Shown one piece after another: positions 1 through 6,986 of a stretch of DNA of 64,000 nt; within the stretch, counting starts at the first letter, position 1, and each line of letters opens with the position of its first letter. The position numbers and the translations under genes were made by a program. The stretch is from Aurantibacillus circumpalustris (GTDB lineage Bacteria; Bacteroidota; Bacteroidia; B-17B0; Aurantibacillaceae), in the NCBI RefSeq assembly GCF_029625215.1, contig NZ_CP121197.1:3906001-3970000 (forward strand), in the 5' to 3' direction. The notes under the pieces were generated by a model. That model had not been told where the DNA came from. It saw only the letters and a program-made list of their open reading frames with translations, and ran no database searches.

Positions 1-85
1 AAAAAGGATTTATATTTTCGCGAAAAAAGAGAGATAATTTTTTTGCGACATTTTTTTCTGAATCTATTAGTTCTTGTTTTTCCAT
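1..85 (-). CDS. N-terminal fragment of an unidentified protein (runs off the left edge)
   Basis: An open frame starts at the ATG on the minus strand (complement of 83-85) and stays open for 28 codons to the window edge, beginning MEKQELIDSEKNVAKKLS. It starts 9 bases after the stop codon of the MORN-repeat gene on the same strand, a spacing typical of an operon, so the two are probably co-transcribed. Too little is visible to name a family. The call rests on the open frame and spacing only. Confidence 0.4.
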   Translation of the reverse strand, partial: MEKQELIDSEKNVAKKLSLFFRENINPF

Positions 86-94
86 TATAACAAT

Positions 95-844
95 TTAAGA
101 TGTTATAATCTTGTTCTCTATTTCCGTTTCAGGTTTAGCAGCTTCTTTTTCTTTTCTAAAAAGACGTTTAAAGAATGGTTTCTTATCTTCCTTTGGTTTC
201 TCTTCGATAACTTCCTTCTTTTTTTTCTTTTTAAAGAAATTCAATTTTAATTTAAACCTCTTTTTTGTTTTTACTTTAGTTTGAACTTCGTCTCCTTTTT
301 TATATTTCTTTTTGTCGACGAACTTTCCATTAGGACCGTAGGTGTAAAACCATCCATTCAGTTTATCTTCCTTGAACTTTCCTTTGGCCATCAATTGGCC
401 ATAGTCGTTATACAGATAATACGAACCTTTCTTTACGCCTTTTTTCCAGTTAATTACTTCCTTTAATTTTCCATCAGCATACCAGTACTTCCATTCTTGA
501 TTGCGCAGACCATATTTAATTTGACCTTGCTCTTTGAGTTGGTTATTTAAGAAGAAGGATCGGTAGGTACCATGAATTAGTTTCCCATCATAGCCACCTT
601 TGGTTTCAATTATTTTTTGTGCAGCGTACCACATATAGGTGCGGTCATTATTAACTGATATATCTTTTGCATGACTTAACATTTGTGTTTTGACTGTGTA
701 ATCGTCAAAATTAATAGTGATGTTGAACTGCTTCATTTTTGAAGGTTCAACACCAGATTGAGAAAAGTAACTACAACTAAGGCTTAAAAAAAGCGCAAAA
801 AGGAGGAAACGGGAGTATGAAAATTGTGGGTTCATTTCATTCAA
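95..844 (-). CDS. Secreted YwqK/MORN-repeat protein
   Basis: This 249-aa protein has an N-terminal hydrophobic stretch (about residues 11-28) that looks like a signal peptide ending near SYFSQ. Residues 90-185 contain repeated units of the kind G-x-Y-x-x-x-Y-x-x-G-x-L-x-x-x-G-x-Y/F, characteristic of the MORN-variant (YwqK-type) repeats common in Bacteroidota envelope proteins. The C-terminal 60 residues are extremely Lys/Glu-rich (K-runs followed by KPKEDKKPFF) and are probably disordered. YwqK is often annotated as an antitoxin, but no toxin partner is visible, so a structural or envelope role is as likely. The next gene to the left begins 9 bases downstream. Family assignment is fairly safe; function is unknown. 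Confidence 0.75.
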   Translation of the reverse strand: MNEMNPQFSYSRFLLFALFLSLSCSYFSQSGVEPSKMKQFNITINFDDYTVKTQMLSHAKDISVNNDRTYMWYAAQKIIETKGGYDGKLIHGTYRSFFLNNQLKEQGQIKYGLRNQEWKYWYADGKLKEVINWKKGVKKGSYYLYNDYGQLMAKGKFKEDKLNGWFYTYGPNGKFVDKKKYKKGDEVQTKVKTKKRFKLKLNFFKKKKKKEVIEEKPKEDKKPFFKRLFRKEKEAAKPETEIENKIITS

Positions 845-985
845 ATATAACTTAAATAGATGTTTGTTGATAGCCTAAAAAATGCTTTGCTGCCAATAAA
901 ATCAGGTACTGTAACTTCAAAAAAAATTTCAACAAATCAATTTATTGATAATCAAAACTATAAAAGATAATCGTTTTACGAAGAG

Positions 986-1023
986 CTAGGTAAACACCTA
1001 GTGAAAACTATGTGAATGCATAG
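986..1023. repeat. Two adjacent 16-nt palindromes
   Basis: CTAGGT-AAAC-ACCTAG (986-1001) and CTATG-TGAATG-CATAG (1008-1023) are two short inverted repeats 6 bases apart. They lie in the 223-base gap between the DnaC-like gene and the MORN gene. They could be protein-binding sites or weak hairpins at the edge of the integrative-element remnant. There is no T-run, so a simple intrinsic terminator is unlikely. Confidence 0.35.
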
Positions 1024-1067
1024 CGGAATCTTATTTCAAATTGAAAATGTATCTCTTGCTTTCTGAA

Positions 1068-1700
1068 TTATTTTCTTTTATCAGGTGATTTCGGATCAAA
1101 TGCAACCAAATTAAATTGTTCACGCATTCTTGACCTCACTCGATTACCATAACATTGTTCTATTTCACTTGCAGAGAGATTAGTGGTAACATGAGTTAAT
1201 TGGTTCGTGATAATAAAAAACTCATACCTTGAATGTAAAATTTCAGCCATAACGTTACACTCATTGCCGTAGAATTTTAAACTGTTCTCCGATCCCAGAT
1301 CATCAAAACAATACACTATGGATTCATTGCTATTGATGATACGATGACTATACTTCTGAATAATATCGTAACCCTCTTTTATGAATTCGAAGCTTATATC
1401 ACGACAAGACTTAATTACAAAACGATTTTTTACTGGTTGATACAATTTCAATAAAGTCATTAGAGATGTTTTACCGCATCCAATTGGTCCGGCTAACAAA
1501 ATACCTTTCTGAAGATTAATATCATGTTTAAATGCCATTTCTGAATCTTTTAGAAAGTAAATTAAAAGTTTATGGATGACTGGCAAATCTTCAACGTGTA
1601 AAGTAAAGTGCGATCCAAATTTATTTTTACCCTGCAATCCTAACCAAGCAATGGCATGGTTGTAGTCGATTGGTTTTTGCACATGTTCCGCCATACTCAA
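1068..1700 (-). CDS. DnaC/IstB-like AAA+ ATPase (helicase-loader type)
   Basis: A 210-aa AAA+ protein. The Walker A motif is GPIGCGKTS (residues 71-79), Walker B is VYCFDDLG, and the C-terminal part has a sensor/arginine-finger-like stretch (TTNLSASEIEQCYGNRVRSRM). This architecture matches DnaC/IstB-type loaders that place replicative helicases or serve mobile-element replication. It lies 9 bases downstream of an HTH protein and in the same direction as the excisionase and RteC genes, so it probably belongs to the integrative element and supports its replication. There are ATGs at codons 1 and 3, so the exact start is uncertain. No IS21 transposase is present, which argues against an IstB role. 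Confidence 0.75.
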   Translation of the reverse strand: MSMAEHVQKPIDYNHAIAWLGLQGKNKFGSHFTLHVEDLPVIHKLLIYFLKDSEMAFKHDINLQKGILLAGPIGCGKTSLMTLLKLYQPVKNRFVIKSCRDISFEFIKEGYDIIQKYSHRIINSNESIVYCFDDLGSENSLKFYGNECNVMAEILHSRYEFFIITNQLTHVTTNLSASEIEQCYGNRVRSRMREQFNLVAFDPKSPDKRK

Positions 1701-1709
1701 CAGTTATTC

Positions 1710-2669
1710 CTAAAGCGGTTCATTGTAGTTTTTGTCTACCGAGTTTTTTGACAGTTTGGTCGAAGCACTTTTGTTTTCTTCAAACTTGTTTGAGTTGAGG
1801 ATCCATTTGTGAGCAGAGGCTTGCCAATCAACCATCGGTATCTTTCTGCCTACCAGCCAACCGATGCTTTGATAGTGATTGTAAAACTTTTGAGCTTCAA
1901 CGGCAGACCATCTGTTTTCTTCAAAGTAGGTTTTGATTTCTGGCAAAAGCGGCCGCTTGAATCCCTCTGTGGCAAAATCTGGTTCGATCCTGTATTTCCG
2001 TCCTTCGTCAAAGGTGATGGAGACTTTTTCTTTTTTGGCGGAACTTTTTTCTTTTTTTTGTTTCGCTCCATTTTCTTTTTGGACTGATTTCTTTTTTTTA
2101 AGTTTTTCATTTGAAATAAATTTTAAGTCGTTATTGATTTTTGAGAGTGTGTTTTCTTTTTTTGCGTTTACTCTCGTTTGCTGTTTAGTTTTGTTTATAC
2201 TGTTTGTATTGTTTATAATGTTTGTATTGTTTATATATGATACCAGAGCTTGTTCAGAGCTAGTTCGATGCTTGTTCAGAGCTAGTTCAGTGCTTGTTTC
2301 GTTTTTAGTATGGTACCCGTTCAGAGCTAGTTCAGGACTAGTTTCAATTTTAGGCTGCTTATTGACCTTATTAACAGCTGGCTGAAAATTGAACAAGTAG
2401 ACCAAACTTCCTTTAAAAGGATTGTAAGAAGGTTGGTAACTTAAATAACCGAAATCATTTAATTCACGCATGCATTTGTGATAGGTAGCTTTTGAATTAA
2501 TTTTAGAAACCTTCATGGCTTCGTTTCTTGAAATGCTTATAGGGTTGCTAAACCTACAAGCGTTCCAAAATTGAAACAAGGAGACGTACAGGCTCACATG
2601 TGTTGGATTGAGCCTGTCGTCTTTGCTTACTTTATCAAAAAAACCGGAGAGATGTTTTATGTAGTTCAT
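1710..2669 (-). CDS. HTH replication/primosome-type protein of an integrative element
   Basis: A 319-aa protein. Residues 1-95 look like a winged-helix domain (the NPTHVSLYVSLFQFWN stretch, then NEAMKVSKINSKATYHKCMREL, then a WLSYQP-type wing). A long Lys/Asn/Ser-rich, low-complexity linker covers about 110-235, followed by a C-terminal block (about 245-295, EENRWSAVEAQKFYNHYQSIGW) resembling the DnaD-like C-terminal domain found in Bacteroidota mobile elements. Its start overlaps the end of the excisionase gene by 4 bases (ATGA), so translation is probably coupled. Position between excisionase and DnaC-like loader suggests a role in element replication. I infer this from context; no catalytic motif is visible. 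Confidence 0.6.
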   Translation of the reverse strand: MNYIKHLSGFFDKVSKDDRLNPTHVSLYVSLFQFWNACRFSNPISISRNEAMKVSKINSKATYHKCMRELNDFGYLSYQPSYNPFKGSLVYLFNFQPAVNKVNKQPKIETSPELALNGYHTKNETSTELALNKHRTSSEQALVSYINNTNIINNTNSINKTKQQTRVNAKKENTLSKINNDLKFISNEKLKKKKSVQKENGAKQKKEKSSAKKEKVSITFDEGRKYRIEPDFATEGFKRPLLPEIKTYFEENRWSAVEAQKFYNHYQSIGWLVGRKIPMVDWQASAHKWILNSNKFEENKSASTKLSKNSVDKNYNEPL

Positions 2670-2950
2670 AAACCTCTACCGTTAGAGTTATCTACTTCGT
2701 TTTTATCCAGTACTTTTTGAATATCGGACATTGCGTAATAAATGATACTACCTACACGTGTGAATTTTAGTGTGCCATTAATACGTAAGTTTTGCAAGGT
2801 ACCTGGAGAGATTCCTAAAAGTTCTCTGACTTCTGGGGACTTAAGCCATTTTTTTGTCTGTGTGTTTGGATTTACTAATAGTTTAATTTCTTTAATCAAT
2901 TCCGCTCGGAAAAGTTGAAGATCTTCTTTTGTTACAATATCGATTGCCAT
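2666..2950 (-). CDS. Excisionase-like HTH (MerR/HTH_17 type) protein
   Basis: A 94-aa protein with a coiled N-terminus followed by a helix-turn-helix with the signature WLKSPEVRELLGISPGTLQ...LKFTRVGSIIYYAMSDIQKVL (about residues 35-82). This is the classic small winged-helix of Bacteroidota conjugative-element excisionases. It overlaps the next gene by 4 bases and lies in the same direction as rteC. In CTnDOT, RteC activates the excision operon, so this gene is a plausible RteC target. Nothing in the sequence proves excision activity. Confidence 0.75.
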   Translation of the reverse strand: MAIDIVTKEDLQLFRAELIKEIKLLVNPNTQTKKWLKSPEVRELLGISPGTLQNLRINGTLKFTRVGSIIYYAMSDIQKVLDKNEVDNSNGRGL

Positions 2951-3117
2951 AATTTGTTTTGATTAGGCAACAAATGTGTGGGAATGACAAGCTTAATATA
3001 CAGTAGATGAACCCAAGTTCGAACTTGAATTTTTTAGGAGGCTTTAATACAAACTGAACTAAATTGTTTTGGTTTGAAGGTAACCCCGAGTACGGTATAA
3101 CTGGGGTATTTTAAAAT

Positions 3118-3981
3118 CTATTCCAGATCGCTATTGATTCGGTTATGGACTGAAATTTTTAAGGCATCTAAGAATTTAGTAGGATCTTTTTTGAGTTTGA
3201 TTTCAGCCCATGTACGATAGAAGTCACCTAGATCGACATTACACAATTTTGAAAAGGCTTGAGCTATTTCTTTTAATTCGCTTTTACCGTTATTGAAACA
3301 TTGGTACGAATGAAAAGCATAAACCAAAACTGTAAGAGATGCCTTAGTGTCTGTCCAGTTGAGGTTTGAAACTGCAATTAGTTTTGCACTCGTTTTTTCT
3401 TCACGGAGTTTTTCTAATTCGCTAATTATATAAATAGCCAATAAATCGTTAGTAAGAATTTGAGCCACATGGCTATCACGATTCGTCGAGAAATTTCTAT
3501 CGTAATTAAAAAGGCCAGATGAATGAGCAAGATGAATATTAAGTTCACTTCTTACAAAATACTTGTCATCGAGTGCGGTGGAATCAATTCTATAATAGGT
3601 GTAAAATTCAATATTATCCTGATGTTGAAAATTGAGGTTACACAAAGCTTTTTCAAAGTATTCTATTTGACTACTTAGGGTGTTAAATATTCTCCTTCTT
3701 TCTAGGTCAAATAAATGTATAAAGTAATGTAGTTTAGACGTAAACTTAGGCTTAACTTTTTTAAAGAAATAGATCTCTTCCGCTTTGTTCTTAAATGATG
3801 AGTTGAGAATAAGATCTTTTAATTTTGATAGGGATTCTTCACAAGCGATTCTTGATAGATCGGCCAATGAAAGAATATTGTTGTTTTGACTGGAAATAGA
3901 AACTAAATTGGTTTCGAGTTCTTTAAAGAGTTTATCTGCACTGATAAATATCTGTGCGCTGATTGTTTTGGGAGAAAGCAT
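3118..3981 (-). CDS. rteC: RteC-family regulator of element excision
   Basis: A 287-aa protein matching the RteC family. Signatures are the central FYTYYRIDSTALDD stretch, then NWTDTKASLTVLVYAFHS and a C-terminal block with FNNGKSELKEIAQAFSKLCNVDLGDFYRTW, ending in a basic FLDALKISVHNRI tail. In CTnDOT, RteC is a DNA-binding activator of the xis/exc operon (established knowledge for that element). Here it lies 167 bases upstream of the excisionase-like gene, the arrangement expected for this control. The full domain is present, without frameshift. No RteA/RteB two-component pair is present in the window. Confidence 0.85.
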   Translation of the reverse strand: MLSPKTISAQIFISADKLFKELETNLVSISSQNNNILSLADLSRIACEESLSKLKDLILNSSFKNKAEEIYFFKKVKPKFTSKLHYFIHLFDLERRRIFNTLSSQIEYFEKALCNLNFQHQDNIEFYTYYRIDSTALDDKYFVRSELNIHLAHSSGLFNYDRNFSTNRDSHVAQILTNDLLAIYIISELEKLREEKTSAKLIAVSNLNWTDTKASLTVLVYAFHSYQCFNNGKSELKEIAQAFSKLCNVDLGDFYRTWAEIKLKKDPTKFLDALKISVHNRINSDLE

Positions 3982-4045
3982 AGGAGTTTCTGCAAGGAAG
4001 TATTTCTTCCTCAGTTAATTGAACTAAGTTATATTTAGAAATGGA

Positions 4046-4651
4046 TTAAATAAAGATCTGATTGATGTAAGATTTCAATATATCTTTTGAGAAGTTGATG
4101 TTTGTTGCATATTTTGGTGTTACAAAGTACATCCGGTAAATGCCTAATATCAATGCAGTAACATGTGTCGCGGTTTCTAAAGGTTTAATACCATTTCTCA
4201 GCTTACCTTTCTTATGAGCTTGAACGAAGAGTTTGTTTAATTCCTCAAGAAAGAACTCATTGAAATTTGTTTTATCATGCATGATGTGACAATCAACTTC
4301 CACTTCAACTCTGAACCAGGTAAGAAGAATTACTTTTCTAAATCGTTTATTGTTGTAGAAATTATCAAGAACATTAAAAAGTAAGTGTCCTACCTTTGCC
4401 TTTTCATCACCTTCTTTAATAAAAGAGTCAACTATGAGACCGGAAATAAAGTCAAGTTCTTTGGCGATTACTTGTTTAAAAAGATCTTCTTTATCATTGA
4501 AATGAAAATAGAAAGCGCCTTTAGTGAGATTGATCTTAGTTATTATATTGTTTGTGGTTGTCTTGGAGTAACCTTTTGTAATAAATACATCCAGAGCGCT
4601 TTCCATGATGCTTTCCTTAGTTAGTTGAGCATCTTCTTTAGTTCTTTTCAT
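4046..4651 (-). CDS. TetR-family transcriptional regulator
   Basis: A 201-aa protein with an N-terminal TetR HTH (about residues 10-60: ESIMESALDVFITKGYSKTTTNNI, then NLTKGAFYFHFNDKEDLFKQV) and a helical ligand-binding domain. It lies between rteC and the integrase gene in the same orientation. It may regulate the element or be cargo; no transporter or enzyme partner is next to it. The family call is firm; the target is unknown. Confidence 0.88.
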   Translation of the reverse strand: MKRTKEDAQLTKESIMESALDVFITKGYSKTTTNNIITKINLTKGAFYFHFNDKEDLFKQVIAKELDFISGLIVDSFIKEGDEKAKVGHLLFNVLDNFYNNKRFRKVILLTWFRVEVEVDCHIMHDKTNFNEFFLEELNKLFVQAHKKGKLRNGIKPLETATHVTALILGIYRMYFVTPKYATNINFSKDILKSYINQIFI

Positions 4652-4772
4652 TTAGGTAGTTTGTGTATGGTTTTACATGCACGAAAGTATGTAAATTTTT
4701 ATAACGTAAATCACCTTGTCGCATTTTTGCAAAGAAATAATTATTAAAAGGGGTATGCTGATAAAATAGCTT

Positions 4773-6023
4773 TTACACGGCTGATGTTAATCCGTGTTGA
4801 TTTATATTACCCGTTTTAAATTTCTCTTTTAGTATTCTCATATCTTCGCTTACTTTTCTATCCACAATTTTAGCATAGTGTTGTGTGATTTTTAAATCTT
4901 TATGTCCAAGCATTTTACTCACACTTTCAATAGGAACACCGTTGCTTAATGTTACTGTTGTAGCAAACGTATGGCGGGCAGTATGAAATGTGAGAGTCTT
5001 AGTAATTCCAGCTAAGTCAGCGATTTCTTTTAAATAAGCATTCATTTTTTGGTTACTTAGTACTGGCAGCAGTAATCCTTTATTGTTGCATACGGGATCA
5101 TCTTTGTATTTATCTAGAATTGCTTTAGCAATTGGTAGAATTGGAATATTACATTGTGTTTCCGTTTTTTGACGAAATGCATAAATCCAGTCTTCGCCAT
5201 CAATGCCTTTTACCACATTATTCAAACTCAGCTTTTTTAAATCGGCATATGCTAAACCAGTAAAACAGCTAAAAACAAATATATCACGCACTTGATCAAG
5301 GCGACCTGATGGAAAAATCTTGGTAGTTATGGCTTGTAGTTCATCTTCATTGAGATATACACGTTCTACTTCTCTTGTTTTTGATTTAAAATTTACAAAG
5401 GGATCTTTAGTCAACCATTCATTTGCGATACAGATGCGTATTATTTTACTAAAGTTTTTGATGTATTTAACTGTAACGTTATTTCCACATTTTCTCTCTG
5501 ATCTCAGATAAAATTCAAATCCTGTGATAAAAGCATGATTTACGCTTCGAATATCTAAATCCGAGACATTAAATTGCATTTTCATGTAATCTGTAAGGTG
5601 TTTTAAGGTTGTCGTGTATCTTTGTAAAGTTCCGGCAGCATATTCCGTACCAAGGAGTTTCTTCATTTTAGAGTTGTGATCTTCAAATACGGTAACTAGT
5701 GAATAACGTTTTTCCTCTCTACCAGTTAACTTATTTCTCATGTTATCAGTATTCACTGGCTGACCATTCCGGATAAGCTCAGTTTGGTAATCATACACTT
5801 TTGCCCGAAGAGCATCCAAATAACTATTAGTTGCTTTTGCTTCCTCAGAACCAAGTTTTACTTTTCCAGCTTGTGAAAGCCACTTTGTATCCTCTACATA
5901 CCGTTTTGTGCTAATTTCGACCCTAAGCCCATCGATGGTGACTCTCATATAAATTGGCGCCAATCCATCTGTTGTTGATTTTGTTCTTTTTATATAAAAA
6001 AGAATTGAAATTTTAGTTTGCAT
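4773..6023 (-). CDS. Tyrosine recombinase (integrase) of a CTnDOT-like element
   Basis: A 416-aa integrase with an arm-binding N-terminal domain (about 5-90), a SAM-like core-binding domain (about 105-215) and a catalytic domain (about 220-400). Visible catalytic residues are Lys286, His347-x-x-Arg350 (HTARH), His374 (GHKDLKIT) and the nucleophile Tyr383 (QHYAKI). The position normally held by the first catalytic Arg (TGLR) is Ala258 (FTGLAYADL). Loss of this Arg is known for IntDOT, where Ser takes its place. The gene is at the outer end of the element remnant, about 250 bases from the 3' end of tRNA-Ser, a common location for an integrase at an att site. Confidence 0.9.
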   Translation of the reverse strand: MQTKISILFYIKRTKSTTDGLAPIYMRVTIDGLRVEISTKRYVEDTKWLSQAGKVKLGSEEAKATNSYLDALRAKVYDYQTELIRNGQPVNTDNMRNKLTGREEKRYSLVTVFEDHNSKMKKLLGTEYAAGTLQRYTTTLKHLTDYMKMQFNVSDLDIRSVNHAFITGFEFYLRSERKCGNNVTVKYIKNFSKIIRICIANEWLTKDPFVNFKSKTREVERVYLNEDELQAITTKIFPSGRLDQVRDIFVFSCFTGLAYADLKKLSLNNVVKGIDGEDWIYAFRQKTETQCNIPILPIAKAILDKYKDDPVCNNKGLLLPVLSNQKMNAYLKEIADLAGITKTLTFHTARHTFATTVTLSNGVPIESVSKMLGHKDLKITQHYAKIVDRKVSEDMRILKEKFKTGNINQHGLTSAV

Positions 6024-6119
6024 CTTTCTCCACCTTTTATGTTGTTAAATTTAGGTTCTATCAAAACACTGTACAAGATGTTCAAATTCTGAACTGCTTG
6101 ATTTTAAAGACTTCCAGAT

Positions 6120-6164
6120 AAATTCGGTGTCTCTAAAAGGGTGGAAATCCGGGACACCGAATTT
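6120..6164. repeat. 12-bp perfect inverted repeat upstream of the integrase
   Basis: AAATTCGGTGTC (6120-6131) and GACACCGAATTT (6153-6164) form perfect arms around a 21-base spacer; a second GACACC follows at 6165-6170. The site lies about 100 bases upstream of the integrase start and about 105 bases from the 3' end of the tRNA-Ser gene. It may be an integrase arm site, part of an attachment site, or an operator of the integrase gene. Which of these is right cannot be decided from this sequence. Confidence 0.5.
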
Positions 6165-6215
6165 GACACCTACAGGTTACGATTCCATGAAAGATTTGAA
6201 TAATGCTAAAAACAA

Positions 6216-6249
6216 AAAAGCCCGTAAATACTGAGTTTTACGAGCTTTT
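6216..6249 (-). terminator. Intrinsic terminator downstream of tRNA-Ser
   Basis: On the minus strand AAAAGCTCGTAAA and TTTACGGGCTTTT form a hairpin with one mismatch and end in a T-rich run, 20 bases beyond the 3' end of the tRNA gene. It is placed to end tRNA transcription. Confidence 0.65.
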
Positions 6250-6269
6250 GATTTGTTTTGACTTTCGTC

Positions 6270-6362
6270 TGGCGGTCAGGGGGGGATTCGAACCCCCGGT
6301 ACGGCTTAACACCGTACGTCGGTTTAGCAAACCGGTGATTTCAGCCACTCATCCACCTAACC
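6270..6362 (-). tRNA. tRNA-Ser (anticodon GCU), CCA encoded
   Basis: The minus strand folds as a class II tRNA. The acceptor 5' strand GGTTAGG pairs with CCTGACC (one G-U), followed by discriminator G and an encoded CCA (6270-6272). The anticodon arm is CGGTTTGCTAAACCG (anticodon GCT), there is a long variable arm (GTACGGTGTTAAGCCGTAC), and the T arm carries GGGGGTTCGAATCCCCC. The long variable arm and GCT anticodon identify serine (AGC/AGU codons). The integrase gene lies on its 3' side, so the tRNA is a candidate integration target. Confidence 0.95.
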
Positions 6363-6532
6363 AGTGGTATTCTCTTACTTTGTTAGGTGAATGGCTTTCG
6401 CTCCTACTCGCTCAATTGTCCACAGGACAATTGACGTCCACCTAACCAGTGGCATTTTCTTATTTTGTTAGACGGATGGCTCTCGCCCATTCTCGCTCAA
6501 TTGTCCACAGGACAATTGCCGTCCACCTAACC
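6353..6532. repeat. 85-bp tandem duplication carrying the tRNA-Ser 5' end
   Basis: CCACCTAACCAGT occurs at 6353, 6438 and 6523, exactly 85 bases apart; the first copy is the 5' end of the tRNA-Ser gene (complement). Each unit carries a perfect 9-bp inverted repeat, CAATTGTCC-ACA-GGACAATTG (6413-6433 and 6498-6518). Unit 1 also holds an inverted near-copy of the tRNA 5' end (GTTAGGTGAATGG on the plus strand), so it can fold back on itself. The units lie where the tRNA promoter should be and could affect its transcription. Confidence 0.75.
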
Positions 6533-6880
6533 AGTCCTTTATCATTTGATAATCCTAAATTATGCCAATGAATTTTGAGTGGCAAATTTAATTAATTTTT
6601 ATTTATGTTGGACTTTTTTTTTCAATTATTACACAATAAAATTTGGTTTTGGTCTAATTCCCTTTAAATCTGAAATATATATATTTTCAACTGTTTGCCA
6701 GCAACCTAAAAAGTCTAGTGCCAATTTAATTCTTAAGGCCAATTAATAAATTTATGTTTACCAATCTGCGGTTTATTTTTTTTATTTAAGTGTGAAAAGT
6801 CAATTAAGCAATTTTCTCCTGCATAAATTCGATGCGTTTGGTTTATTGTACCTAAGCAGTAAATTTAATTCCATCGAATC
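6533..6880. other. AT-rich gap without a recognisable gene
   Basis: About 350 bases between the tRNA-associated repeats and the ATPase control region. It is strongly AT-rich, has no convincing frame on either strand and no hairpin with a T-run. It probably contains upstream promoter sequence for the tRNA-Ser gene (minus) and the ATPase gene (plus). Confidence 0.5.
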
Positions 6881-6977
6881 AATTTGGCTATAAGTTAATA
6901 AAAACACTAATATATAGCCAAATTAAAATTACGTATTTCGCTATATGTGTATAATATTGTATATTTATAGCCAAATT
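6881..6977. promoter_or_regulatory. Three copies of a TATAGCCAAATT operator-like element
   Basis: AATTTGGCTATA at 6881-6892 is followed by two copies in the opposite orientation, TATAGCCAAATT at 6913-6924 and 6966-6977. The last copy ends 9 bases before the ATPase start codon, so a protein bound there would block transcription or translation. I infer an autoregulatory operator. The repeats are seen directly; the bound protein is unknown. Confidence 0.5.
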
Positions 6978-6986
6978 GAATTTCAA

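Noticed and set aside
1068-1700. IstB of an IS21 element
   Set aside because: No IstA transposase is adjacent and the neighbours are excisionase and HTH genes of an integrative element.
1850-2385. Open frames overlapping the HTH protein gene, including a very Lys-rich one
   Set aside because: They are produced by the A/T-rich low-complexity linker of the gene on the minus strand and show no domain.
6203-6445. Plus-strand frame across the tRNA-Ser gene
   Set aside because: It runs through the tRNA on the opposite strand and the tandem repeat; no protein-like features.
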